Assembly: GCA_041685645.1 (NCBI GenBank)
Contig: JAWLFI010000106.1
Coordinates: 1 to 9,389, forward strand
Reading direction: 5' to 3'
Origin: JAWLFI01 sp041685645
Lineage (GTDB): Bacteria > Bacteroidota > Bacteroidia > Chitinophagales > Saprospiraceae
DNA: 9,389 bases
Position numbers and translations under genes: made by a program. Below the pieces are notes generated by a model that had not been told where the DNA came from, made no database searches, and saw only the letters and a program-made list of their open reading frames with translations. The first letter of the stretch is position 1. Each line of letters opens with the position of its first letter. Positions 1 to 7,362 of this stretch are shown one piece after another.

Positions 1-93
1 TTGTTCAGGAATAGCAAGAATAGTCCAAAGAGTACCCAGAGGACAATGTGAATTGAAACCTTAGAAAAGAGACGATTAATAATTTTTCCTCAT
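1..93 (-). CDS. Possible N-terminus of a divergent membrane protein, frame interrupted, cut by the window edge
   Basis: Read on the minus strand, bases 89 to 1 stay open and give a basic stretch (KIINRLFSK) followed by a strongly hydrophobic one (SIHIVLWVLFGLFLLFL). This is the shape of a first transmembrane helix with a positive cytoplasmic side. Such starts are common in Bacteroidota sensor histidine kinases of the LytS type, but 29 residues cannot settle the family. The frame has no ATG, GTG or early TTG, and a TGA lies directly before it (plus 90-92). An ATG at plus 91-93 opens the neighbouring frame (MRKNY, stop). Removing one A from the five-A run at plus 83-87 would join that ATG to the open frame as MRKIINRLFSK. 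It may therefore be a real gene with a frameshift or a sequence error, or chance. Low to moderate confidence. Confidence 0.33.
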
Positions 94-173
94 TTTGCTA
101 AATGATAAGTGTTTACGCTACTAAAGTAAGATAATCTTCTTACATTTCATTGATGCGAATGTGTGATTACTTA

Positions 174-204
174 TTCGTTGCTGTCTTGGATAAGTGTATA
201 TTTG
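174..204 (+). promoter_or_regulatory. Bacteroidota-type promoter of the pterin-fabD-ABC-F cluster
   Basis: Bases 197-204 read TATATTTG, an exact match to the TAnnTTTG -7 element used by the Bacteroidota primary sigma factor. A -33 element is weaker: TTG at 178-180 (16-base gap) or TTCG at 174-177 (19-base gap). Transcription would begin near 209-212, leaving a leader of about 12-15 bases before the ATG at 224. The position of the box inside the in-frame GTG-led extension argues against translation starting upstream of it. Confidence 0.6.
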
Positions 205-223
205 CAGCGCAAAATTGTATGCC

Positions 224-637
224 ATGGTTGAAATCACCCGAGTTGAGAAATTCAATGCAGCTCATAAGTTGTGGGTAAAACATTGGAGTGATGAAAAGAA
301 TAAAGAAGTCTTTGGAAAGTGTGCTAACAAGAATTGGCATGGACACAATTATTACCTCCATGTCACCTTGAAGGGTACACCAGACAAAGAAACCGGATTT
401 GTGGTTGATGTGAAGCTCCTTTCAAAGATTATTAAGGAGAAGGTTGTGGATTTTCTAGATCACTCAAATTTGAATCTGGACGTTCCCTTCATTCCTGAAG
501 GAATGCAGCCGACGACCGAAAATCTAATCATGCAAATATGGAAGCAACTGGCTCCCCACATTCCCGGGAGTGCCCGTTTGCACAAATTAAAGTTGTATGA
601 AACAGATACGATTTATGCTGAATATTACGGGGAATAA
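224..637 (+). CDS. 6-pyruvoyl-tetrahydropterin synthase, eukaryotic-type (PTPS/QueD family)
   Basis: 137 residues, full length for the T-fold PTPS family. These zinc enzymes convert 7,8-dihydroneopterin triphosphate to 6-pyruvoyl-tetrahydropterin (BH4 pathway) or, as QueD, to 6-carboxytetrahydropterin (queuosine pathway). Zinc ligands are visible as His14 (FNAAHKL), His39 and His41 (WHGHNY). Cys33 is the catalytic cysteine. Asp79-His80 (LDHSNL), Glu99 (TTEN) and Glu126 (YETD) match the remaining catalytic and pterin-binding residues. The C-x5-HGHNY spacing, the SDEKN...FGKC block and the YETD...YYGE ending resemble animal PTPS; as I recall it, E. coli QueD has C-x3-HGH. Together with folE nine bases downstream this favours the BH4-type reaction, but QueD activity cannot be excluded. 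The ATG at 224 is chosen over a GTG at 194 because the promoter box lies between them and the family begins close to this Met. No Shine-Dalgarno is seen. Confidence 0.9.
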   Translation: MVEITRVEKFNAAHKLWVKHWSDEKNKEVFGKCANKNWHGHNYYLHVTLKGTPDKETGFVVDVKLLSKIIKEKVVDFLDHSNLNLDVPFIPEGMQPTTENLIMQIWKQLAPHIPGSARLHKLKLYETDTIYAEYYGE

Positions 638-646
638 ACATCTCAA

Positions 647-1240
647 ATGGGAAAAGAAAAAGAGAAAACATCAAATAGTTCGTTGGATCACCTTCGAGAA
701 CTATATGCTGGAATTATAACTTCTATAGGTGAAGATGTGAATCGCGGAGGACTCATTAAGACACCTGAGAGGGCAGCAAAAGCCTTCCAGTTTTTGACTC
801 AAGGGTATGATCAGGATGCTACAAGTATTTTAAAAGATGCTTTATTTGAGGAGGATTACAATGAGATGGTCATTGTGAAAGATATTGAGTTATACTCTTT
901 GTGCGAGCATCACCTTTTGCCCTTTTTTGGGAAGGCTCACATCGCCTATATTCCCAAGGGCAGGATTGTGGGACTCAGCAAACTGGCTCGAATTGTAGAT
1001 GTATTTGCCAGGAGATTGCAGGTTCAGGAACGGATGACTTTTCAAGTCCTCAATTCAATTGATAAGACCCTCGAACCATTGGGTGTGGCTGTTGTGATTG
1101 AAGCGCATCACATGTGTATGATGATGAGAGGAGTTCAGAAGCAGAACTCCGTGACGACAACATCTGCTTTTACCGGAGCCTTTAGTGAGGTGCAAACGCG
1201 GAATGAATTTTTAAACCTTATTTCTTCTAAACTCTCTTAA
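647..1240 (+). CDS. folE: GTP cyclohydrolase I
   Basis: 197 residues, close to the usual bacterial length. The enzyme hydrolyses GTP to 7,8-dihydroneopterin triphosphate and formate in the cytosol, feeding folate, tetrahydrobiopterin and queuosine synthesis. The type IA signature is complete: SLCEHHLLPFFGKAHIAYIP at residues 84-103 and HHMCMMMRGV at 154-163. The zinc ligands are Cys86, His89 and Cys157, and His88 is the catalytic histidine. The GLSKLAR block at 109-115 and the TTTSAFTGAF block near 170-179 are also typical. The first dozen residues are polar and lysine-rich, as is common for the disordered N-terminus. It follows the PTPS gene by nine bases and precedes fabD by ten, so it is almost certainly cotranscribed. 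Its product is the direct substrate of the PTPS enzyme encoded upstream. Confidence 0.97.
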   Translation: MGKEKEKTSNSSLDHLRELYAGIITSIGEDVNRGGLIKTPERAAKAFQFLTQGYDQDATSILKDALFEEDYNEMVIVKDIELYSLCEHHLLPFFGKAHIAYIPKGRIVGLSKLARIVDVFARRLQVQERMTFQVLNSIDKTLEPLGVAVVIEAHHMCMMMRGVQKQNSVTTTSAFTGAFSEVQTRNEFLNLISSKLS

Positions 1241-1250
1241 ACGATTGCAT

Positions 1251-2123
1251 ATGAAAGCTTATGTATTTCCCGGGCAGGCGAGTCAATTTCCGGGTATGGG
1301 TAAAGAAATTTATAGCGAATATCCACAAAGCCATGACTATTTTAAACGGGCCAACCAAGTTATGGGTTTTGATTTGATGCGCGTTATGTTTGAAGGCTCC
1401 GACGAAGATTTAAAAGAAACGCTGGTTACTCAGCCCTCTGTGTTTCTATATTCTTATTTGTCCTATATCACGAAGGACAATATTCCCGAATCCGGCTGTA
1501 TGGCCGGACATTCGCTTGGAGAAATCACTGCATTGGTAGCGGCTGAGGCGCTTTCATTTTATGATGGTATTCGATTGGTAAAGGCTAGAGCTGAGGCCAT
1601 GCAAAAAGCCTGTGATTTGGAAAATAGCACCATGGCCGCAATCGTTGGACTAAAGGATGAAGAAGTAAAAGATATCTGCGAATCTATTGATGATATTGTG
1701 GTAGCTGCCAATTACAATTGCCCTGGTCAGGTTGTTATATCGGGTACTGAGTCCGGAATCGAGAAGGCTATTGATCAATTAAAGAAAGCTGGGGCAAAAC
1801 GTGCAATTCCATTGGCTGTTGGGGGAGCCTTTCACTCTGAACTTATGAAGCCTGCAGAAGATGAATTGGCCAAAGTAATTAGCGAGGTTGATTTTTCGCG
1901 ACCGAAATGTCCAATCTATCAAAATGTAGATGCTAAACCTCATATTAACCCTGAGGAAATTCAATCTAATCTGATTGCGCAACTTACCTCTCCGGTCTTA
2001 TGGACTCAAACTATGAATCAAATGATAGAAGATGGAGTGGATGAATTTATTGAATGCGGAGGAAAGGTACTGTCCGGCTTTGTCAAAAGAGTAGACAGAA
2101 GTTTCCCTACCCGGCAATTATAA
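1251..2123 (+). CDS. fabD: Malonyl-CoA:acyl carrier protein transacylase
   Basis: 290 residues, standard for FabD. It moves the malonyl group from CoA to acyl carrier protein, supplying the elongation unit of type II fatty acid synthesis in the cytosol. The N-terminal FPGQASQ (6-12) is the family signature. The nucleophile is Ser88 in GHSLGE, Arg113 in the KAR block binds the malonyl carboxylate, and His195 in AFHS completes the dyad. Gln244 in LIAQLTSPV matches the conserved glutamine of the oxyanion region. VAANYNCPGQVVISG (151-165) is the ferredoxin-like subdomain junction seen in the family. A TTG at 1245 would add two residues, but the ATG at 1251 gives the conserved start MKAYVFPGQ. It is the only fatty acid gene visible here and lies between folE and the YqgE gene. 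Confidence 0.96.
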   Translation: MKAYVFPGQASQFPGMGKEIYSEYPQSHDYFKRANQVMGFDLMRVMFEGSDEDLKETLVTQPSVFLYSYLSYITKDNIPESGCMAGHSLGEITALVAAEALSFYDGIRLVKARAEAMQKACDLENSTMAAIVGLKDEEVKDICESIDDIVVAANYNCPGQVVISGTESGIEKAIDQLKKAGAKRAIPLAVGGAFHSELMKPAEDELAKVISEVDFSRPKCPIYQNVDAKPHINPEEIQSNLIAQLTSPVLWTQTMNQMIEDGVDEFIECGGKVLSGFVKRVDRSFPTRQL

Positions 2124-2135
2124 GAACGAATTACC

Positions 2136-2696
2136 ATGCAATTTGAGCAAGTAAAAAAGGCGAGTCTATTAGTTTCTGATCCGTATTTATACGATCAGAA
2201 CTTTCGGCGTTCTGTCGTTCTACTCACCGAACATTCTGAAAGTGATGGCTCTATAGGGTTCATTTTAAATAAGCCGCTAAAAATACCTGTTGATACTCTG
2301 CTGTCAGACTTTCCTGACTTTTCAGCTCAGATTTATTTTGGTGGTCCGGTAGACACAGAGCGGATTCATTTTATTCATACGGCCGGCGATATTTTAGATG
2401 GGAGTATTCCCATCGGTGATAGTCTGTATTGGGGAGGGGATTACGATAAACTCAAGTTTCTCATTCAGTCTGAACTTATAACGACAAACAACATAAAATT
2501 TTTTGTTGGCTACTCAGGATGGGATTTCCAACAATTAGCCGAAGAGATGCGAAGTGGCTCCTGGTTAGTCGCTGACAATGATCTGAATTACCTATTTAAT
2601 ATTACTCCCAAGGATCTCTGGAAGGAGGTGTTGCAAAATATGGGCGGCCATTTTGGCGTCATAGCACAAATGCCGGATCAATTGGTTTTGAACTAA
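2136..2696 (+). CDS. YqgE/AlgH family protein (UPF0301)
   Basis: 186 residues, the usual length of this single-domain family. Family marks are the N-terminal ASLLVSDPYLYDQNFRRSVV (residues 9-28), the GFILNKP block, FGGPVD near 68-73, and GYSGWDFQQLAEEMRSGSW near 124-142. No signal peptide or membrane segment is seen, so it should be cytosolic. The biochemical role of the family is not firmly established. AlgH was named from alginate regulation in Pseudomonas, and that should not be carried over to this organism. It starts 12 bases after fabD and ends 7 bases before the ABC-F gene, so it belongs to the same transcript. The ATG start is supported by the conserved N-terminus. Confidence 0.93.
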   Translation: MQFEQVKKASLLVSDPYLYDQNFRRSVVLLTEHSESDGSIGFILNKPLKIPVDTLLSDFPDFSAQIYFGGPVDTERIHFIHTAGDILDGSIPIGDSLYWGGDYDKLKFLIQSELITTNNIKFFVGYSGWDFQQLAEEMRSGSWLVADNDLNYLFNITPKDLWKEVLQNMGGHFGVIAQMPDQLVLN

Positions 2697-2703
2697 GAAC
2701 AAT

Positions 2704-4617
2704 ATGCTTGATTTAATAGACATTAGCCTTCACTTTGGAGAACGTGCAATAGCACGCTCTATTTCGTTTTCTGTGCGGCGCAAGGAAAGGGTAGGACTGG
2801 TAGGAAAAAATGGAGCGGGGAAATCCACTCTGTTGAAGCTTATCAATAGAGATATAATGCCTGACGGTGGACAGATTGCAATAGAAAAGGGAGCTACTCT
2901 GGGATATTTGCATCAGGATTTGGATTCACTTACTGATCTATCCATTCGGAATGAAATCAAATCAGCTCTATCGGTGATTGAGGACCTCAAGGCAGAATAT
3001 GAGGAGATCCAACACCAAATGGCTACGCGCACTGATTATGAAAGTAACAGTTATATGGAGCTTTTAGATCGATTCGATGAGGTTCAAACAAAATACCATT
3101 ATTTCAATCCGGATCAAATCGAAAAAGATATTGAACTGATTGCCATGGGACTTGGATTTCCCAGAGAGGATTTGGATGATTCGGTAACCACCTTAAGTGG
3201 GGGATGGAAAATGCGCGTTGAGCTAGCCAAACTCTTGATTCAGAAGCCGGATTTGCTTTTACTGGATGAGCCGACGAACCACCTGGATATTGAATCCATC
3301 TTATGGATGGAGCAGTGGCTCAATAATTATGAGGGGGCATCCATAATCATATCCCACGATATTGAGTTTTTAGATAACACGACCACTCGCACGATTGAGA
3401 TTGTAAATGGGAAAGTTCGTGATTATCCTTTTCCTTATACCAAGTATAAAAGTGTCCGGGCGGAAGAAATGGAGCAGCTACAAAGTGCGTATGAAAATCA
3501 GCAGCGCATGATTAGTCAAAAGGAGCGAACCATTGAAAGATTTAAAGCCAAAGCGACAAAAGCGAAAATGGCTCAAAGTATGGCGAAGGAACTAGAGCGA
3601 ATGGAGCGCCTAGAGCCGCCGGATTCAGATTCAAATACTATCAATATTCGCTTCCCTGAAGCGCCCAGATCAGGAGCCGTAGTCTATGAGGCTATTAACC
3701 TAGGTCATGCCTATGGCGACAATTTGGTGTTTTCGGGATTAAATTTGAAAATTGAAAGAGGAGACAGGATTGCCATGGTCGGCCAAAATGGTCAGGGAAA
3801 ATCTACACTAGCAAAGATCATATCTGGTGAGCTCTCGCCATCTATAGGGAATTTGGTAGAAGGGCACAATGTTAATTTGGGTTATTTCGCACAGAATCAA
3901 GCGGAGAAGATGAATTCCGATTTGACCGTTCAACAGGTAGCTGAGTCGGCCGCCCGGCCGGAAACGCTTTCTAAGGTGAGAGCAATATTAGGAGCATTTC
4001 TCTTCCCGGGTGAAGAGGTGGAAAAAAAGGTAAAAGTGCTTTCGGGGGGTGAAAGATCTCGACTGGCTATTTCTCTTTTACTTCACAATAACTATAACGT
4101 CCTATTATTAGATGAGCCCACTAATCATTTGGATATTTATTCCAAAGAGGTATTGAAGCAGGCACTGAAGGAATACAATGGCACTTTGCTAATCATTTCA
4201 CACGATAGGGAGTTCTTGAAAGGCCTGGCTGAAAAAACACTTTCCTTCCGAGATGGTGAAATCAAGCTGCACTTAGAAGATGTAGAGACTTATCTAAAAA
4301 AGCAAAGCATTGGCGATATGCGCGCATTAGAAATGCAGAAGGAAAAATCAAAAGGATCGACAAATGGGGTTTCTTCCAGGAGTTCAAACTTGAGCGATAA
4401 TCAGAAGAAAAATATTGAGCGAAAAGTTAAAGAAATCGAGCGTGAAATTGATAAACTAAGCAAACAACTTCAAAAAATCGAGAGTAAGATGGCAGCTGAA
4501 GATTTTTATGGATCGGAAGGGGCCATAGAAGAAACCAAAAAACACTCCGATCTGGCTGATCGCGTGGCTATAAAAGAAGCCGAATGGGAGGAAATGGTCA
4601 GTCGCCTGGAAATCTAG
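2704..4617 (+). CDS. ABC-F family ATPase (Uup/YdiF-like), ribosome-associated
   Basis: 637 residues with two ABC ATPase domains in one chain and no membrane segments, the layout of ABC-F proteins. These act on the ribosome, not in transport. Domain 1 has Walker A GKNGAGKST (34-42), Q-loop YLHQD (68-72), signature LSGGW (164-168), Walker B LLLLDEPTNHLD (184-195) with Glu189, and SHD (217-219). Domain 2 has GQNGQGKST (360-368), YFAQN, LSGGE (446-450), VLLLDEPTNHLD with Glu471, and SHD (499-501). Between them lies the charged helical linker (about 243-317) that reaches the P-site tRNA in studied members. A low-complexity spacer (about 545-565) leads to a C-terminal coiled coil (566-637) of the Uup C-terminal type. 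That tail favours a Uup or YdiF-like housekeeping protein over EttA, and nothing suggests antibiotic resistance. It is last in the cluster. Confidence 0.95.
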   Translation: MLDLIDISLHFGERAIARSISFSVRRKERVGLVGKNGAGKSTLLKLINRDIMPDGGQIAIEKGATLGYLHQDLDSLTDLSIRNEIKSALSVIEDLKAEYEEIQHQMATRTDYESNSYMELLDRFDEVQTKYHYFNPDQIEKDIELIAMGLGFPREDLDDSVTTLSGGWKMRVELAKLLIQKPDLLLLDEPTNHLDIESILWMEQWLNNYEGASIIISHDIEFLDNTTTRTIEIVNGKVRDYPFPYTKYKSVRAEEMEQLQSAYENQQRMISQKERTIERFKAKATKAKMAQSMAKELERMERLEPPDSDSNTINIRFPEAPRSGAVVYEAINLGHAYGDNLVFSGLNLKIERGDRIAMVGQNGQGKSTLAKIISGELSPSIGNLVEGHNVNLGYFAQNQAEKMNSDLTVQQVAESAARPETLSKVRAILGAFLFPGEEVEKKVKVLSGGERSRLAISLLLHNNYNVLLLDEPTNHLDIYSKEVLKQALKEYNGTLLIISHDREFLKGLAEKTLSFRDGEIKLHLEDVETYLKKQSIGDMRALEMQKEKSKGSTNGVSSRSSNLSDNQKKNIERKVKEIEREIDKLSKQLQKIESKMAAEDFYGSEGAIEETKKHSDLADRVAIKEAEWEEMVSRLEI

Positions 4618-4656
4618 CTCAGTCTATCGCTGCGGGTTGGGGGTGGAAGACCATTT
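4592..4656. repeat. 8-base inverted repeat across the convergent gene ends
   Basis: AAATGGTC at 4592-4599 is the exact reverse complement of GACCATTT at 4649-4656, with 49 bases between. The arms lie inside the last codons of the ABC-F and rluA genes, and the two stop codons, only six bases apart, sit in the loop. No GC-rich stem followed by a T run is present. The long loop makes a true terminator doubtful; it may be chance. Confidence 0.3.
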
Positions 4657-5355
4657 ATCGAGTTGTTTCTCTAATGCTCTCAAGTCTTTTGGGTATTCCG
4701 CAACAAATTTGACAGCCTGTTTGGATTTGGGATGCGTAAATCCCAGTTCTCTGGCGTGCAATGGCGTACGCGTTATAAGTGGCCGCTCAATACCATGCTT
4801 ATTGAATCTGTAGTTTTTCTTTATTTCAGATAAGTAAAATTCTGATTTGTTTCCATACACGGGATCTACTAAAAGTGGGCATCCAATATGTGCGGCATGC
4901 ACCCGAGCCTGATGTGTCCTTCCGGTGAGTAAGTTGAATTGGAGTTTCGAGTGAAACTTATACCTTTTCAGTACCGTGTATTCTGAGATAGAGGGCTTCC
5001 CTTTTTTGTGGATTTGTACGCGGCTATCTTGTCCTTTTAATATGGCCGCTGTTATCGTCCCTTCATCTTCCTGTGGGTGGCCATTCACGAACAGATCATA
5101 TGTCTTGGACACTTTTCTCTCTTGAAATTGAAGGTTCAAGGCTTGATGGGTTTGTTCATTTTTGGCAAAACAGATGGCTCCGGATGTGAACTTATCAATT
5201 CTGTGAACGACAAACACATCCCCCAATTTTTCTTCTAGTGCATTTTTGAGATTATAGAGTGATGTCTGATATCTATCTGGGATGGAAAGAGTGCCTGGTT
5301 GTTTATTGATGACGATTAGCTCATCGTCTTCAAAAATTATATTTAGTGGATTCAT
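4624..5355 (-). CDS. RluA-family pseudouridine synthase without S4 domain
   Basis: 243 residues. RluA-family enzymes isomerise uridine to pseudouridine in rRNA or tRNA. The catalytic motif is HRIDKFTSG (51-59) with Asp54 as nucleophile. The second family block is LLTGRTHQARVHAAHIGCP (142-160) followed by LVDPVYG (162-168). TPLHARELGFTHP (197-209) matches the conserved C-terminal active-site segment. The N-terminus goes straight into the catalytic fold (IIFEDDELIVINKQPG), so there is no S4 RNA-binding domain; that resembles RluA or TruC rather than RluB, RluC or RluD. The target uridine cannot be told from sequence. The ATG overlaps the stop of the upstream ribF-glycosyltransferase gene as ATGA (5352-5355), which indicates translational coupling and a shared transcript. 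It converges with the ABC-F gene. Confidence 0.93.
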   Translation of the reverse strand: MNPLNIIFEDDELIVINKQPGTLSIPDRYQTSLYNLKNALEEKLGDVFVVHRIDKFTSGAICFAKNEQTHQALNLQFQERKVSKTYDLFVNGHPQEDEGTITAAILKGQDSRVQIHKKGKPSISEYTVLKRYKFHSKLQFNLLTGRTHQARVHAAHIGCPLLVDPVYGNKSEFYLSEIKKNYRFNKHGIERPLITRTPLHARELGFTHPKSKQAVKFVAEYPKDLRALEKQLDKWSSTPNPQR

Positions 5356-7358
5356 GTATTCTGTAGTTGTCGATATGTTTTTTTGTTCCTAATGAAATAT
5401 TGAAAAACGATGCTTTTCTTTAGTCGGTACGAGCCTACTCTAGACTTGTTGTTTTTCGTAGTTCGAATCTTTCTTACCCTCGTAGCACTTAGCCTTCTTT
5501 TTGCTATAATTTGGCTCATGTTCCCGATAATATATCCATAGGCTCTAAATATGGATTTAGCCGCAGGAGCATTATTATCAAAGAGAAATTTTAATGCGGC
5601 AACGGTATCCAAAAAGAATCTTAAAGGCAAAAGCCAAATGCATTTTACTGTGGGTTCGTTTTTTATTAGGGTAGTTATATTATTTCTGAAATTCAAATAT
5701 ACCTTGTGGGGTGCATTATACGATAAAGTTCCTCCTCCAAGGTGATAAACTACGGATTTGGGCTCGTAATAAATTCGATATCCCGCTCTCAATAGTCGCC
5801 AGGACAAGTCAATCTCTTCCTGATGGGCGAAAAAAGAAGGATCGAAACCTCCCGCCCTCAAAAATAGATCCGATTTAATGATCATAGCGGCACCACTACA
5901 CCAAAAAATGGGCTCTGGATCCTCGTATTGTCCTTCATCTGCTTCAATGGTGTCAAAAATGCGTCCCCGGCAAAAGGGATATCCCCATTTGTCCATTTCT
6001 CCACCTGCTGCACCAGCGTATTCAAATTGATCGGGGTTCCTTTCAGATTTTATCTTTGGTTGAACCGATGCGATATTGGGGTGTGATTCCAACCTTTGAA
6101 TCAAAGGAGGAAGCCAATTCTCCGTGACTCTAACGTCATTGTTGAGAATGACAAAATAGTCTGCATCGATCTTTTCAAGGGCTCGATTATACCCTCCTGC
6201 ATAACCGTAGTTCTCGTTTAGTTTCATGGTGAATACATCGGGGTAACTCTTCTCAGTCCAATCTAATGAGATGTCAGTAGAGTTGTTGTCAACAATCCAT
6301 ATTTCAGTATTCTCTTTTGGCGTGTACTTGACTAAATCGGGCAGATAGTTTTCCAAATGAGTAAGGCCATTGTAATTCAGAAGGATAATGGCCGTTGATT
6401 TTTTGGATGAATCGCGGAGAATGTTTTTTTCTTTTAACTTCTTTTGAGCTTCGACCTGATCCAGTCGCAATTGGTGTCTCAATTGATTGAGGTCCTCAAA
6501 GGATTTATCATTTCTCAGGAATGAAATGAAGCGTACGATGAGTTCCTCGCCATAGATGTTTTCATTAAAGTCGAAAATGTGCACCTCCAAAACTGGAAAT
6601 TCATCGCCTTTAATACTGGGCTTGCTTCCATAATACATCATGGCACCGTAGGGCTTTCCTCCATATTCGACCAGTGCTGCATATATGCCATGTGGAGGCA
6701 GTAACTTATTGGACTTTGGCATTTTGATATTCGCCGTAGGGAAACCGAGCTGCTGACCTATTTGATTTCCGTGTTCTACGGTACCTATAATGGCATAGGC
6801 ATGTCCCAGGAGTTCATTGGCGTATTCTATGTCCCCATTTTTAATGGCAGCTCTAATTTTTGTCGAACTCACTGAGATCTCCTTTACACTTTGCTTTTCG
6901 ATTTCTTCAACGATGAAATTGTATTTTTTGCTGTATTTTCTCAATAGGTTGACATCTCCCTCTCTGTTCCGTCCAAATCTATGATCGTAGCCGATGACGA
7001 TACATTTGGGTCGAAACTTCTCATAGATGAAATTCTCGACGTATTCCTCAGCGAGCAATTGTGAAAATTCTACAGTAAATGGAACGATCACGAGATGGTC
7101 AATATCTAGTTTTGATAGCTCTTCTTTCTTTTCATGATTGAGGGTGAGTAGTTGTAATGAATCATCAGAGGGGAATATGACTGATCGGGGATGAGGATTA
7201 AAAGTGATCACAACACTTTCCCCATTGAATTTATTGGCTAGCTTTTTTATCCGTTGGAATATAGTTTTATGCCCCTTATGTACTCCATCAAATGAGCCTA
7301 TGGTTATCACCGCATTGGTGAATTCCGGCAAATTGTCAATATTGTCATGTATCTCCAT
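5352..7358 (-). CDS. ribF: Fusion: bifunctional riboflavin kinase/FMN adenylyltransferase (RibF) + family 2 glycosyltransferase
   Basis: 668 residues in one frame, about twice a normal RibF. Residues 1-312 are a complete RibF, which makes FMN and FAD from riboflavin. The adenylyltransferase marks are GSFDGVHKGH (21-30), NPHP (54-57), GYDHRFGR (123-130) and SSTKIR (164-169). The riboflavin kinase marks are LGFPTAN (204-210), GIYA (224-227) and LEVHIFDF (257-264) with the conserved Glu258. Residues about 321-668 are a complete GT2 enzyme: AIILLNYNG (323-331), VDNNSTD (356-362), NENYGYAGGYNRAL (381-394), metal-binding type NND (406-408), the HQEEIDLSWRL block (512-522), a hydrophobic stretch (573-593) and a lysine/arginine-rich tail. 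Only a short polar linker (about 313-320) joins them, with no ATG or GTG near it. The sugar donor and acceptor are unknown. The ATG at 7358 gives a normal RibF N-terminus. The stop overlaps the rluA start by four bases. Confidence 0.93.
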   Translation of the reverse strand: MEIHDNIDNLPEFTNAVITIGSFDGVHKGHKTIFQRIKKLANKFNGESVVITFNPHPRSVIFPSDDSLQLLTLNHEKKEELSKLDIDHLVIVPFTVEFSQLLAEEYVENFIYEKFRPKCIVIGYDHRFGRNREGDVNLLRKYSKKYNFIVEEIEKQSVKEISVSSTKIRAAIKNGDIEYANELLGHAYAIIGTVEHGNQIGQQLGFPTANIKMPKSNKLLPPHGIYAALVEYGGKPYGAMMYYGSKPSIKGDEFPVLEVHIFDFNENIYGEELIVRFISFLRNDKSFEDLNQLRHQLRLDQVEAQKKLKEKNILRDSSKKSTAIILLNYNGLTHLENYLPDLVKYTPKENTEIWIVDNNSTDISLDWTEKSYPDVFTMKLNENYGYAGGYNRALEKIDADYFVILNNDVRVTENWLPPLIQRLESHPNIASVQPKIKSERNPDQFEYAGAAGGEMDKWGYPFCRGRIFDTIEADEGQYEDPEPIFWCSGAAMIIKSDLFLRAGGFDPSFFAHQEEIDLSWRLLRAGYRIYYEPKSVVYHLGGGTLSYNAPHKVYLNFRNNITTLIKNEPTVKCIWLLPLRFFLDTVAALKFLFDNNAPAAKSIFRAYGYIIGNMSQIIAKRRLSATRVRKIRTTKNNKSRVGSYRLKKSIVFQYFIRNKKTYRQLQNT

Positions 7359-7362
7359 AGAG

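Noticed and set aside
1..63. Possible C-terminal end of a plus-strand gene running in from the left
   Set aside because: Two plus frames stay open for 16-20 codons before a stop, but neither translation looks like a protein tail, and the minus-strand hydrophobic frame is the better reading.
167..361. Minus-strand open frame of 64 codons
   Set aside because: It lies antisense to the PTPS gene and its promoter, with no recognisable motif.
1779..1982. Minus-strand open frame of 67 codons
   Set aside because: It lies fully inside fabD, whose motifs are intact; the translation shows no family features.
2713..2913. Minus-strand open frame of 66 codons
   Set aside because: It is antisense to the first ATPase domain of the ABC-F gene and has no support of its own.
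2704..4617. Antibiotic-resistance ABC-F protein or transporter ATPase
   Set aside because: There are no membrane segments or partner permease. The C-terminal coiled coil and housekeeping setting fit a Uup/YdiF-like protein.
5551..5745. Plus-strand open frame of 64 codons
   Set aside because: It is antisense to the glycosyltransferase part of the fusion; its hydrophobic look mirrors the codons of the opposite strand.
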